A stretch of DNA of 64,000 nucleotides from Paenibacillus plantiphilus (GTDB lineage: Bacteria; Bacillota; Bacilli; Paenibacillales; Paenibacillaceae): contig NZ_CAKMMF010000004.1 in assembly GCF_927798095.1 (NCBI RefSeq), positions 62,001 to 126,000 on the forward strand, in the 5' to 3' direction. Numbering within the stretch: position 1 is the stretch's first letter; the number at the start of each line of letters is the position of its first letter. Below, in pieces: positions 24,571-32,765 of this stretch. The position numbers were made by a program, and so were the translations under genes. The notes under the pieces are model-generated. The model saw only the letters and a program-made list of their open reading frames with translations, was not told the DNA's origin and did no database searches.

Positions 24571-25674
24571 TCAGAATGGCGGCTCATCAGCGTTGGAATC
24601 CGCCGCTGGCTCCTTCTTCTTGCGGCCGACCAGCTCCAGCACCTCCAGCAAATCCGGCGGCTGCAGCAGCTCAACCGGCGACATGCTGCGGTCGAATTGA
24701 AAGGCGTCTCCTTCAATCAGCGCCACGTACCGGCCATTATATACGGCAAAATGAATGGACTGTCCGAACTCTGACAGCGGCCCTTTGACCGATACGCTGT
24801 CCAGCTTGAACGCAACGCTTAGATCAGGCTGATGCACAATTAACCGCTCCGCAGCCGCAGCAACCTGCTCCGGAGACCATTGCTCCTGCAGCTCCCGCTT
24901 CTCACTGGCAGCCCATACTTCATAACGGCCTGCCTCCTGCTCTCGCTCCTCGCCTTCCTGTCCCTGCCACTTGTCCTCCATATATTCATGAACCATCGTC
25001 AGCACTTGCTCTGTCATTAGCTCCGGCATCGCCTTCTCATAGCTGACGAATCGCAGGAAATCCTCGAAGTATCGGGCATGGGAAGCCTGATGGATTTTGA
25101 GCTCCCAAGGCTCCAGCATCCCTTCCTCCGGCATGAACGGGTATTGAATCGACTTCATATTCCGTGCGCTAATGGCCATCTCCACATGTGAGATCAGCTT
25201 CTTCTCATCGGCGATACGGGCAATTTTCGGCTCGAAATCACATTTCAGCATGAACAGCAGCGGCTCGTCCGTATGCTTATTCGGTGTTGCCTTCACAATA
25301 ATGAATGCTCCGCCGCGAACCGCCGCTGCATCCATATACAATCGTACCAATTCATCCGCAAAATCATGAAACTCATTGTTCGTATCTGCCTGACGCAGCC
25401 GTTGGAGCAAATTATAATTAGGGTTGCTGTCCAGCTCATAGCCCGGCTCTACAATAAACCGACCGATCTTCGTCGGCGCAGCCTCCGTGCTGGGATGGCG
25501 CTCCGCCTTCCGCTTGCATATCCGTTGAAATTCGCCATCAAGGAACGATTTGAGCTCGCTCTCCGCATATTCAGACCCATCCAATGTTTGAAAATGCTTG
25601 AACGCCTTGCCTGCTCCATCTGATCCATCACCTTGTATAACAAAAAAAGACAAATGATGCACAATAAAATCCAT
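24571..25674 (-). CDS. DUF3900-family protein
   Basis: 367 residues, soluble, no signal peptide. Runs such as KIGRFIVEPGYELDSNPNYN, AVRGGAFIIVKA and MKSIQYPFMPEEGMLEPWEL match what I recall of a conserved Bacillales protein family (DUF3900). An acidic, coiled middle region (GQEGEEREQEAGRYE) precedes a conserved C-terminal part. Biochemical function is unknown. It is the last gene of its strand before the giant gene and stands 148 bases from the EcsC-family gene, perhaps independent of it. Family naming is from memory of the conserved phrases and is the weak point. Confidence 0.6.
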   Translation of the reverse strand: MDFIVHHLSFFVIQGDGSDGAGKAFKHFQTLDGSEYAESELKSFLDGEFQRICKRKAERHPSTEAAPTKIGRFIVEPGYELDSNPNYNLLQRLRQADTNNEFHDFADELVRLYMDAAAVRGGAFIIVKATPNKHTDEPLLFMLKCDFEPKIARIADEKKLISHVEMAISARNMKSIQYPFMPEEGMLEPWELKIHQASHARYFEDFLRFVSYEKAMPELMTEQVLTMVHEYMEDKWQGQEGEEREQEAGRYEVWAASEKRELQEQWSPEQVAAAAERLIVHQPDLSVAFKLDSVSVKGPLSEFGQSIHFAVYNGRYVALIEGDAFQFDRSMSPVELLQPPDLLEVLELVGRKKKEPAADSNADEPPF

Positions 25675-25822
25675 CTGTTGACTTCCCCTTCACTACTTGG
25701 AAAATGAGTTGCAGCTCGCAGCCCGAACAAGGAGCCTTCCTCTCGCTTATACAGCCAGCCCTTGTCCGATCGTAGCCGGAATCATTAGCATAGCATATTT
25801 ACCGTTCATCCGGCGACCGGCG

Positions 25823-26752
25823 CTATGCCTGTTCCTCCAATAGAACGAGCCGTTCCATAACCCGCCGTTTACGATACAGCATCGTCGCTGCCTCCGCTGC
25901 ATCCTTCAACGTGCCACGATTTATAAATGCGCCGAACAGCATGCCGGCAACAGGGATGAGCTGGAACAGCTTCTTCCAGCCAAAATTATCTCGATACGTT
26001 GCCACAACCTCACGCCAGCCTTGAAGCTGGGAAGCCATCTGGCCCTGCGTATCCGGCTTGCCGAACAAGGAGAGCTGCTCAAGTATCGCTTTCTTCCCGA
26101 CGATGTCGGAAGAGGCGAACTGCAGGCATTTGATAACGAACACGCGCTCCTCCTTCAGCTTCGGATTATAGCCATAACTGATCGCTACCTCTTGTATCAC
26201 CTTTAAGGAGAGACCGAGCACGGCAGGAATATCAATCGCGAGCGTAAATATTCCGCCGAATCCCGTTGTCGCCCCTTGCAGTGTCGCCAAATTTGCATTG
26301 CTTTGCGCGTAATCATCTGCAGCTTTGTTCATAGCTGCAATAGGCAGCCGAGCTGCCGTATCCATCGATTCGGTTCCCAGCTTGCGAAGAACAGCGCCCT
26401 CCGAGATCAAATATTGTCCGCCTGTCTGCATATAGCTGCCAATTTCATCGACCGCCTGACCGATTTTCTGCTGCAGAACGCGCGGCGTCAGCTTGTCCAG
26501 CAGCATGAATGGCAGCCTGCCGAGCTTCTCCCAAAACCACAGATCCTTCTGCTCCCGTTCCCACTTCTCGATGACCAGCCGGGCTGCTTCCAGCTCATCC
26601 TTGCTCTCCGGCGGTATCCATGCTGCAACATCGCCCCCTTCGCCTGGAGCGTGCTCATCCTGAACAATCGTAGTATCCCTATCACTCTCTCTATCGGTAA
26701 GGTCCTGGCTGCCTTGGTTATCTGGACCGCCTCGATTTTCATTATTTTCCAT
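25823..26752 (-). CDS. EcsC-family protein
   Basis: About 309 residues from ATG 26752 (behind GAGGGAGCTGG); the ORF extends further but without a ribosome-binding site. A charged, disordered start (ENRGGPDNQGSQDLTDRESD) leads to the EcsC-like region: KWEREQKDLWFWEKLGRLPF, KIGQAVDEIGSYMQTGG and a glycine-rich hydrophobic part (GATTGFGGIFTLAIDIPAVL). EcsC proteins are membrane-associated and of unclear role; in B. subtilis ecsC follows an ABC exporter, but no such genes are adjacent here. It may act at the membrane through the hydrophobic segments. Confidence 0.8.
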   Translation of the reverse strand: MENNENRGGPDNQGSQDLTDRESDRDTTIVQDEHAPGEGGDVAAWIPPESKDELEAARLVIEKWEREQKDLWFWEKLGRLPFMLLDKLTPRVLQQKIGQAVDEIGSYMQTGGQYLISEGAVLRKLGTESMDTAARLPIAAMNKAADDYAQSNANLATLQGATTGFGGIFTLAIDIPAVLGLSLKVIQEVAISYGYNPKLKEERVFVIKCLQFASSDIVGKKAILEQLSLFGKPDTQGQMASQLQGWREVVATYRDNFGWKKLFQLIPVAGMLFGAFINRGTLKDAAEAATMLYRKRRVMERLVLLEEQA

Positions 26753-26877
26753 ATATATTCCAGCTCCCTCTCTATCGTCTACGGTTCTATTTTTGTATGC
26801 TTCACTTCGTTGTACGCAGGTCATTCAGATTTGGACTCAAATTATTTCGCGCAAGCCGCTTCATTCAGCCGACAATG

Positions 26878-26924
26878 ATAAAGGGAGACTCTGGGTCATC
26901 ACTGACACCTGGGTCTCCCTTTAT
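26878..26924. terminator. terminator-like hairpin after anti-sigma gene
   Basis: ATAAAGGGAGAC pairs with GTCTCCCTTTAT around a GGTCA/TGAC loop region. It lies between the anti-sigma gene end (27068) and the EcsC gene start. Confidence 0.7.
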
Positions 26925-27067
26925 TAACAGCCAAAGCATGAGATTAAAACATATGGCAGCCGGCAAAGCAGCTATTTTCGCTCAAGCTTGTCTTAAGTTA
27001 TGCTGCCGCCAATCCAATAACTTATGTTGCACCGAAGTAAACGTCCCTTCGCAGCGCCTGCGAAGCT

Positions 27068-28687
27068 TTAATATCCATAATCGGATGGGTCAACCTCTTT
27101 AATCCCTTGAAATTGCTCCCCTCTGGGCAGTTCAAAGGACCAGTTCACATCGAAGTATCGCTTATCGATTATTTGCCGAACTAGTGTGACTTCACTGGGT
27201 AATGCAGTCATGCCATCTGCAATAAAGCCAGGATCGCCCTTAATGTCTGTGACCTCACCTCTCGTAATTCCGCCCCTCATGGACAGCGGATATTCTCGTC
27301 CGTTCTCGTCCCGCAGGCTCCACTCATCTTCTACGTATGAATTTCTAAATTTACCTTTAATATGAATTAAACCCACGATGGCGGAGTTAGAATCGAAGCC
27401 CTTGCCGATCTTCATTTCCGAAATGGTCAGTGCATCGCCTTGATCCACAAATACAAGCGGCTCCAGTTGAAGGTCGGCGGGACGGAATGTAACCGAAGCT
27501 CCGCTTTTCTCCGGAATAGAATACCCCTCCAGTACGAAGGTAACCTTCTGGCGATCATATGGCAAATATTTAAAGAAATAATTCCATTGCGTTCGACCAG
27601 TCTGCTTATCCGTATAATGAGACATGGAAATCAAACTTTCCTTATGCGGGACTTTGAGACTATTCACACTGGAGATTTCTTCCCCATTCTCATCCTCAAA
27701 ACGAAACATCAGCTGCAATTTCTCAGCAAGGTCGCTCGGTGAACGCTCCGCCGCCTCCGCATTCAGAGAAGTCACCAATTGAAGCTGCACCGCGCCGGGA
27801 GTCCGTATGAGTCCTTTCATTTCGATCGTAAGACCATTTGGCGACGTATATTGCTCATGAAGTGCATTGACCAGCTTCAGCTTGTTAATCTCCGTCATAT
27901 CCAGCTCGAAGCGAAAGCCCCAATCACCATAGACAAACGGCTTGCCATCGAACTTGCTGCCGATTCGGTCAAAATTGCCTTCCACAAAAATACGATCCGT
28001 CTCATCCATCGTTGTATAGGCGAATTCCAAATTGTCAAAGTTGGTGGCTCCGCCCCGCGAGCTCATCGCTGCAATCTCCGTCCCGTTCGCGTTCATTATT
28101 TTGAGCTTGTTCCAATCCAGCTTATCTCTGATCGGGCGCCCCTGTGGGTCCGTCAGCTTCACGCCCATCACAATACGCGCTCCATCTGCTACAACCTCAT
28201 TAATTTCCAGCGTATAGCCCTTGTCTTCAACCTTAATGCCCGGGTTCTGAACAATGCCGAGTTGATTCGATTCGATGATGCCTATATCCGTACTGCCGTC
28301 AGCCGTGAGCAGGGATCGTATCAGATCAGCGATGGTAGGGCGCGCATACAGCAGAGAGCCGCCAAGTATGACAAAAGAAGCTGCGGCAATAATTAGCCAT
28401 TTGCCTGACATTCCGCGTCTGCAACGGGAATCCGTCTCTCCTTGTCCCTTCCCGCCGCCTTCGCTAAATGGATCAATCGTATGACTCTCCAATGCAGCCA
28501 TCACTGTGGTATCGAAGGCGTCCGGCAGCTTGCCTGGGAAAAGAGTTTCGTGCCATCTGAGCTGCTCCTTCAGAGCAGCCTCGTAAAGCGCACCGCAGCT
28601 TGGACAATTGTCAATATGGGATGACAGGCTGCCTGTATCTCGATTGACGATGAGCGCTTCGATCTGATCACGATTGTAGCATTTCAA
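27068..28687 (-). CDS. anti-sigma factor, zinc-binding N-terminus plus DUF4179
   Basis: About 539 residues. The N-terminal cytoplasmic part carries the anti-sigma zinc motif HIDNCPSC (H-x3-C-x2-C, about residues 23-30). One TM helix (WLIIAAASFVILGGSLLYA, about 98-116) leads to a large extracellular DUF4179-type region with immunoglobulin-like segments (YTLEINEVVADGARIVMGVK). It should hold the ECF sigma factor encoded upstream at the membrane and release it on an outside signal. The likely start is TTG 28687 behind AGGAGGGGGAGG, inside the sigma gene, giving a 20-base overlap and translational coupling. The signal sensed is unknown. Confidence 0.85.
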   Translation of the reverse strand: MKCYNRDQIEALIVNRDTGSLSSHIDNCPSCGALYEAALKEQLRWHETLFPGKLPDAFDTTVMAALESHTIDPFSEGGGKGQGETDSRCRRGMSGKWLIIAAASFVILGGSLLYARPTIADLIRSLLTADGSTDIGIIESNQLGIVQNPGIKVEDKGYTLEINEVVADGARIVMGVKLTDPQGRPIRDKLDWNKLKIMNANGTEIAAMSSRGGATNFDNLEFAYTTMDETDRIFVEGNFDRIGSKFDGKPFVYGDWGFRFELDMTEINKLKLVNALHEQYTSPNGLTIEMKGLIRTPGAVQLQLVTSLNAEAAERSPSDLAEKLQLMFRFEDENGEEISSVNSLKVPHKESLISMSHYTDKQTGRTQWNYFFKYLPYDRQKVTFVLEGYSIPEKSGASVTFRPADLQLEPLVFVDQGDALTISEMKIGKGFDSNSAIVGLIHIKGKFRNSYVEDEWSLRDENGREYPLSMRGGITRGEVTDIKGDPGFIADGMTALPSEVTLVRQIIDKRYFDVNWSFELPRGEQFQGIKEVDPSDYGY

Positions 28688-29267
28688 TGCCTCCCCCTCC
28701 TTCCGCTTCCATTCTTTTCTTAAGCCCCTGCTTGGCCCGATAGAGGCAATTGCGCACTTTGTTAGGCGGCAGGCCGGTAATTTCGCCAATTTCCTCATAG
28801 CTTAGCTCATTCGTATACCGCAGCAGCAGAACGAGACGATAATCGTCGGGCAATTGACCAATTAGCTGATTGAGCTCCGCCTGCCTTTCCTTGCGCAAAT
28901 AATGCTTCTCGGGTGTATCGCCATCCATACGCTCGCTATCCATAAGCTGACCATTGGCAATCTTTTGTCTGACGTTCTTCCGCCTGCCCCTTTCCTTCAA
29001 TAAATTAACTGCAATCCGGTAAAGCCAGGCGGCAAAGCTTCGGTCACGCTGGTGATGCGCAAGCTTCCTGTAGGCTTGGATAAAGGTTTCCTGAGTCAGA
29101 TCCTGCGCATCCTGCTCCCCCGATCCCATTCCGCATAGAACACCATAAATGTTCGCGCTGTATTTATGCATAAGGAGAGCGAATTTATCCTTTTGCCCAT
29201 TTAGAATGTCTTCTATTAATGCTCGATCCTGTATTAGTGACAGGTTCTCCATCTCCCTCTCCCCCAT
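28668..29267 (-). CDS. ECF RNA polymerase sigma factor
   Basis: 199 residues. Region 2 contains QDAQDLTQETFIQAYRKLAH (about 58-77) and WLYRIAVNLLKERGRRKN; region 4 contains LSYEEIGEITGLPPNKVRN followed by LYRAKQGLKKRM, the helix-turn-helix that reads the -35. A SigW/SigV-like ECF factor that would direct a small stress regulon together with its cotranscribed anti-sigma. Upstream on the minus strand CGTCTATAG resembles an ECF -10 (CGTC), which would suit autoregulation, but the matching -35 is poor. The gene has GGGGGAGAGGGAG close before its ATG. Confidence 0.9.
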   Translation of the reverse strand: MGEREMENLSLIQDRALIEDILNGQKDKFALLMHKYSANIYGVLCGMGSGEQDAQDLTQETFIQAYRKLAHHQRDRSFAAWLYRIAVNLLKERGRRKNVRQKIANGQLMDSERMDGDTPEKHYLRKERQAELNQLIGQLPDDYRLVLLLRYTNELSYEEIGEITGLPPNKVRNCLYRAKQGLKKRMEAEGGGGIEMLQS

Positions 29268-29400
29268 TGCTCCAGCTATACTATAGACGGCGCGAGCCGG
29301 AAATTCTTCTCACTAATGGCAAAAAAAATTCCGCCCCGAACGAGATTCGGAGGCGGAAATGTATAGGAATCGATATGACAAAACCGTTCGAAATGGCAAT

Positions 29401-29555
29401 AGCGAGTAAATTTGCGCTGCCTATCATTCAGAATGAACAGTGGCGAGTAAATTTGCGCTGTCTATCGTTCAGAACGAGCAGTAGCGAGTAAATTTGCGCT
29501 GTCTATCGTTCAGAATGAGCAGTGGCAAGGGGATTCGAGCTGAATATCGTTCAGC
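29401..29555 (+). repeat. 41-bp tandem repeat
   Basis: Three near-identical 41-bp units, starting with CGAGTAAATTTGCGCTG at 29403, 29444 and 29485, each containing TATCGTTCAGAAYGARCAGT, then a degenerate fourth unit to about 29555. The block fills most of the spacer between the sigma factor gene and the second HelD gene. Confidence 0.85.
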
Positions 29556-29557
29556 TT

Positions 29558-31630
29558 CTATAGCAGTGCTGTCAACGGTCCGCAGTGGAGAAGAGCCAGC
29601 TTGTGAAGCGCCCTCGTACAGCCAACATACAGCAGCTTCGCATCATAGATGCTGTAGCTGGCAGCATCGGCATCAGCGATCAGAACCGCGTCGAACTCAA
29701 GACCTTTAGCCAGATACACAGGGACCACAGTAAGCCCACCTCCGTATGCAGGCTGTTTGCGCTCCACCAGCGAGGCTTCGATTCCCTCCTGGGCCAGCCG
29801 TTGTGCAAGAATTGCGCAGGCGTTCGCAGTCCGACCGAGTACAGCAATCGTCTTATAGGTTCCTTCCCGCTGCCAATTGCGCACCGTATCGACAGCTTGC
29901 TTGAGCCGTTCCTCCTCAGTGTCAGCCGCTTCCACTTCAACAGGCTCGCCGCTTCTGAACACTGGAACTGCTGGCTTAACGCCTGCTCCCATACTGCCTA
30001 ACACTACATTGGCAAAATCGATAATTTCCATTGTCGACCGATAGCTGCGATCCAGCTCGAAATAGCCGTTGTCCTCAGCTGGGAATAAGTCCGTTAATTC
30101 CTTCCAGCTGTGAATACCCGCATAGCCGTGAATACCCTGCTGCAAATCGCCAAGAACCGTCATCGACGGCTGGCTTTGACGGAGCTTAAGCGATTCGAGC
30201 TGAAGCGGCGAATAATCCTGCGCTTCATCGATGACGATATGATCGTACATCGGGTGCTCAGAACCATTTAACCGAAGGTGAATATAAACGAGCGCCGCTA
30301 GATCCTCAGACTGAACGAGTCCGGATTTCAACCGCTTTATCGTGGCTGCGCGATCCTTTGCTGGCAGCGATTGTGCTGCATCGGCATCCTGGAGAACGGC
30401 TGTATAAAGCTGTGGCGCGGTGAATGCGGCAATTTTCTTGCTGTATGCGCTCACCTTGGCATTCGCTTTGCTTTTCAGCTTCGAATCCGTATAGCGCCGC
30501 GCTTTCCATTCTGATTCAAACCATCGTTTGATTCGACTGACCAGACGTTCCCGCCGCCGCATAATCGGCTCATCCTTGAGGTCAACTGCAAGCCATTCTT
30601 TCATCATCGAAGGCTGCAGAACGAAACCATCCATTAGCTCCAGGGAAGCGGCTGGCAGCAGCTTGTCTTCCATATCGGCAAGCTTGCCATCAATGGCTTG
30701 CTTGAAGGATGGGCTCCCTTTCAAACGGCCGGACGCATGCTCAAGCTCCGCAGCTGTGCGGGACTGCTCGAACCAGTAGTCCATCGCATCGAATGTCTCA
30801 TCCAGTTTAACCGTATGCTGAAGCTGATCCAGCGCCCACTCCGTATAGGTTGTCCCGATAATATCACCTACGCCAAGCTCTGGCAGAACGCCGGATATAT
30901 AATCCAGAAACATTCGGTTCGGGGCAAAAATGACCATCCGGTCAGCGCGAATGCGGCCCGCGTACCTGTAGAGCAAAAAAGCGAGACGATGCAGCGCTAC
31001 CGTTGTTTTGCCGCTGCCCGCCACACCTTGAATGAACACCGCTTTGTTCTTGTCCATTCTAATAATGAGATCCTGCTCCTGCTGAATCGTGGACACAATA
31101 TCGCGAAGCTTGTTGTCCTTGCTCTCTCCGAGCCGATACAGCAGAAATTCATCGGTTACCGTCTCATCCGCTTGACCGCGCACATAGCTGTCCACGATCC
31201 GTTCGAGCTTGCTCTGCCGAACCATCAGATTGCGCTTCAGATGTACGATCCCCTCAATTTCGCCCTCCGGCGAATCATATGCAACCGGGGCCTCTCCGCC
31301 GCTAAAGGCATAATACAGACTGGCGGCAGGGGCGCGCCAATCGATGACCAGCAGCTCATTCGTTGCTTCATGCGCAACTCCGGCTTTGCCGATGTAAAGC
31401 GGGCTCGGCGCTGCCTGTGCAGACTCTTGGAAATCGAGCCGACCAAAATACGGCTCTCGCAAAGCGACCTCCAATCGCTGTTTGCGCTGCTCGCGCTGCA
31501 GATCCAGCATCTGCTCGGTGAAGTCATCACCCGTGTATCGCGGACCTATAGCGCCAAGCTGGTTGCCAATATGCTGAAGCACGTCGTCCATCCGCTTCTC
31601 TTCCTGTTGAAAGGCACTTTGAACCGTCAT
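29558..31630 (-). CDS. second HelD-like RNA polymerase-associated ATPase
   Basis: About 690 residues from ATG 31630 (behind GAGGGAGGT). The same plan as the HelD at 5316-7706 but about 100 residues shorter: N-terminal coiled coil, EPYFGRLDF and DWRAPAASLYY blocks, Walker A GVAGSGKTT (about 202-210), DEAQD (about 467), then GDLQQGIHGYAG. The two proteins share motif order but differ clearly in sequence, so this is an old paralogue, not a recent duplicate. Likely role: removal of stalled RNA polymerase. HelD homologues in some Gram-positives confer rifamycin tolerance; this has not been shown here. Confidence 0.87.
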   Translation of the reverse strand: MTVQSAFQQEEKRMDDVLQHIGNQLGAIGPRYTGDDFTEQMLDLQREQRKQRLEVALREPYFGRLDFQESAQAAPSPLYIGKAGVAHEATNELLVIDWRAPAASLYYAFSGGEAPVAYDSPEGEIEGIVHLKRNLMVRQSKLERIVDSYVRGQADETVTDEFLLYRLGESKDNKLRDIVSTIQQEQDLIIRMDKNKAVFIQGVAGSGKTTVALHRLAFLLYRYAGRIRADRMVIFAPNRMFLDYISGVLPELGVGDIIGTTYTEWALDQLQHTVKLDETFDAMDYWFEQSRTAAELEHASGRLKGSPSFKQAIDGKLADMEDKLLPAASLELMDGFVLQPSMMKEWLAVDLKDEPIMRRRERLVSRIKRWFESEWKARRYTDSKLKSKANAKVSAYSKKIAAFTAPQLYTAVLQDADAAQSLPAKDRAATIKRLKSGLVQSEDLAALVYIHLRLNGSEHPMYDHIVIDEAQDYSPLQLESLKLRQSQPSMTVLGDLQQGIHGYAGIHSWKELTDLFPAEDNGYFELDRSYRSTMEIIDFANVVLGSMGAGVKPAVPVFRSGEPVEVEAADTEEERLKQAVDTVRNWQREGTYKTIAVLGRTANACAILAQRLAQEGIEASLVERKQPAYGGGLTVVPVYLAKGLEFDAVLIADADAASYSIYDAKLLYVGCTRALHKLALLHCGPLTALL

Positions 31631-32070
31631 GTCAGTTACCTCCCTCTGCGACTGCACACGCATGTCTTTCGGCGGCTTTCACTGGCAGGACAAAGTTATG
31701 CAACAGCCAGCGAAAGCCGCATTCTCATGCGGCTTAGTCGGGTTATTTGATTTATATTTGCATCATATACGCATGCTGGTTCCCCAGCACGAATGACAAA
31801 TATAGCATATCAGCACCGTCAATGGCAACTATAAAATTACAAATATTGTCCAATTTCACAAGCATCTTGTCAACGGTCCCGGCAACAGTCTGTTCCTACA
31901 ACAATCAAATTGTTGAGAAAATCCACGGGGACATTTCTCGGCGAGGGTTGCATCAGCCATCGCTTGCATCTCGAAAATCCCGCGTATATCGCGTTACTAT
32001 TCCAATTGGACTTATTATATACCTGTATATTCAGTGAAGCCTTTTTATATCGTGTTAATCCAAAGTCTCT
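31631..32070. other. AT-rich spacer, no gene recognised
   Basis: Upstream of the second helD. It contains an inverted repeat GCGGCTTTCACTGGC / GCCAGCGAAAGCCGC (about 31671-31714) and a small hairpin AAGCCGC/GCGGCTT (31708-31732). No ORF with a ribosome-binding site was seen. Confidence 0.5.
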
Positions 32071-32320
32071 ATTTCCGTCTTACGGCGATAGCCGAAGGGG
32101 GCTTTGCGACAACGACATCTTGTCATCTGTAAGAGGTTTTTTCAAGCTTACAGCGCAATTCACTCCACTCTTCCGTGCTGTAGCGCGATATTTCCGTCTT
32201 ACAGCTAAAACCAAAGGGGATTTGGCGACACCTTGTCATCTGTAAGAGGTTTTTTCAAGCTTACAGCGCAATTCACTCCACTTTTCCGTGCTGTAGCGCG
32301 ATATTTCCGTCTTACAGCGA
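32071..32320 (+). repeat. tandem repeat of about 113-119 bp
   Basis: ATTTCCGTCTTAC starts at 32071, 32190 and 32303. Between these points two long units share TCTGTAAGAGGTTTTTTCAA, GCTTACAGCGCAATTCACTC and CCGTGCTGTAGCGCGATA almost exactly. Each unit contains inverted words (CTTACAG / CTGTAAG) able to form a 7-bp hairpin. It lies between two minus-strand genes. Confidence 0.85.
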
Positions 32321-32370
32321 ATGCTTGGGTTGAATTTTCAATATCCTGATTATTGTCAGCGTCAGCTTGC

Positions 32371-32664
32371 TTATTGCAAGTAACGATATAGCACATACAG
32401 CACGCCGATGTGAAGCAGCAGCATGAGTGGCAGTCCGATCGCGAATGCAGCATGCTTCGTCTTATGGTGCAGAAGCCGGAGAGCCAGCCATGCTCCTAGC
32501 GCGCCTCCGAGTGCGCTCAATCCAAGCAGCCGTCTCTCTGGTATGCGCTGCCGGCTGCCACCTCGGCGTTTTGCCCGCAATTTATCGGTTCTCATCATGA
32601 GAAAGAGTATGATATTGATTACGAGCAAGTAGCTCGCAATGATCATGAATAGGCCATTATTCAC
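32371..32664 (-). CDS. DUF1294 membrane protein
   Basis: 97 residues with three hydrophobic segments: YLLVINIILFLMM at the start, LLGLSALGGALGAWLALRLL in the middle and GLPLMLLLHIGVLYVLY at the end. The positively charged loop DKLRAKRRGGSRQRIPERRL followed by GGALGAWLA and HHKTKH is the DUF1294 signature. Function unknown. It stands alone, 101 bases from hrpB and on the same strand. Confidence 0.85.
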   Translation of the reverse strand: MNNGLFMIIASYLLVINIILFLMMRTDKLRAKRRGGSRQRIPERRLLGLSALGGALGAWLALRLLHHKTKHAAFAIGLPLMLLLHIGVLYVLYRYLQ

Positions 32665-32765
32665 ATAATCACTCCTTCCATGAGGTTGAATTTATCGCAC
32701 CGCGCGCAGCTCCCAGCACGCGGTGCGGCGTTGCATGACGCGTTGCATGACGGCGATCGACAACT

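Noticed and set aside
30698-31750. 350-residue plus-strand ORF antisense to the second HelD
   Set aside because: Shadow frame of a gene with clear motifs on the other strand; the protein has no recognisable domain.
32006-32033. Promoter-like TTGGAC ... TATATT on the plus strand
   Set aside because: The spacer is only about 14 bases and no gene follows on that strand.
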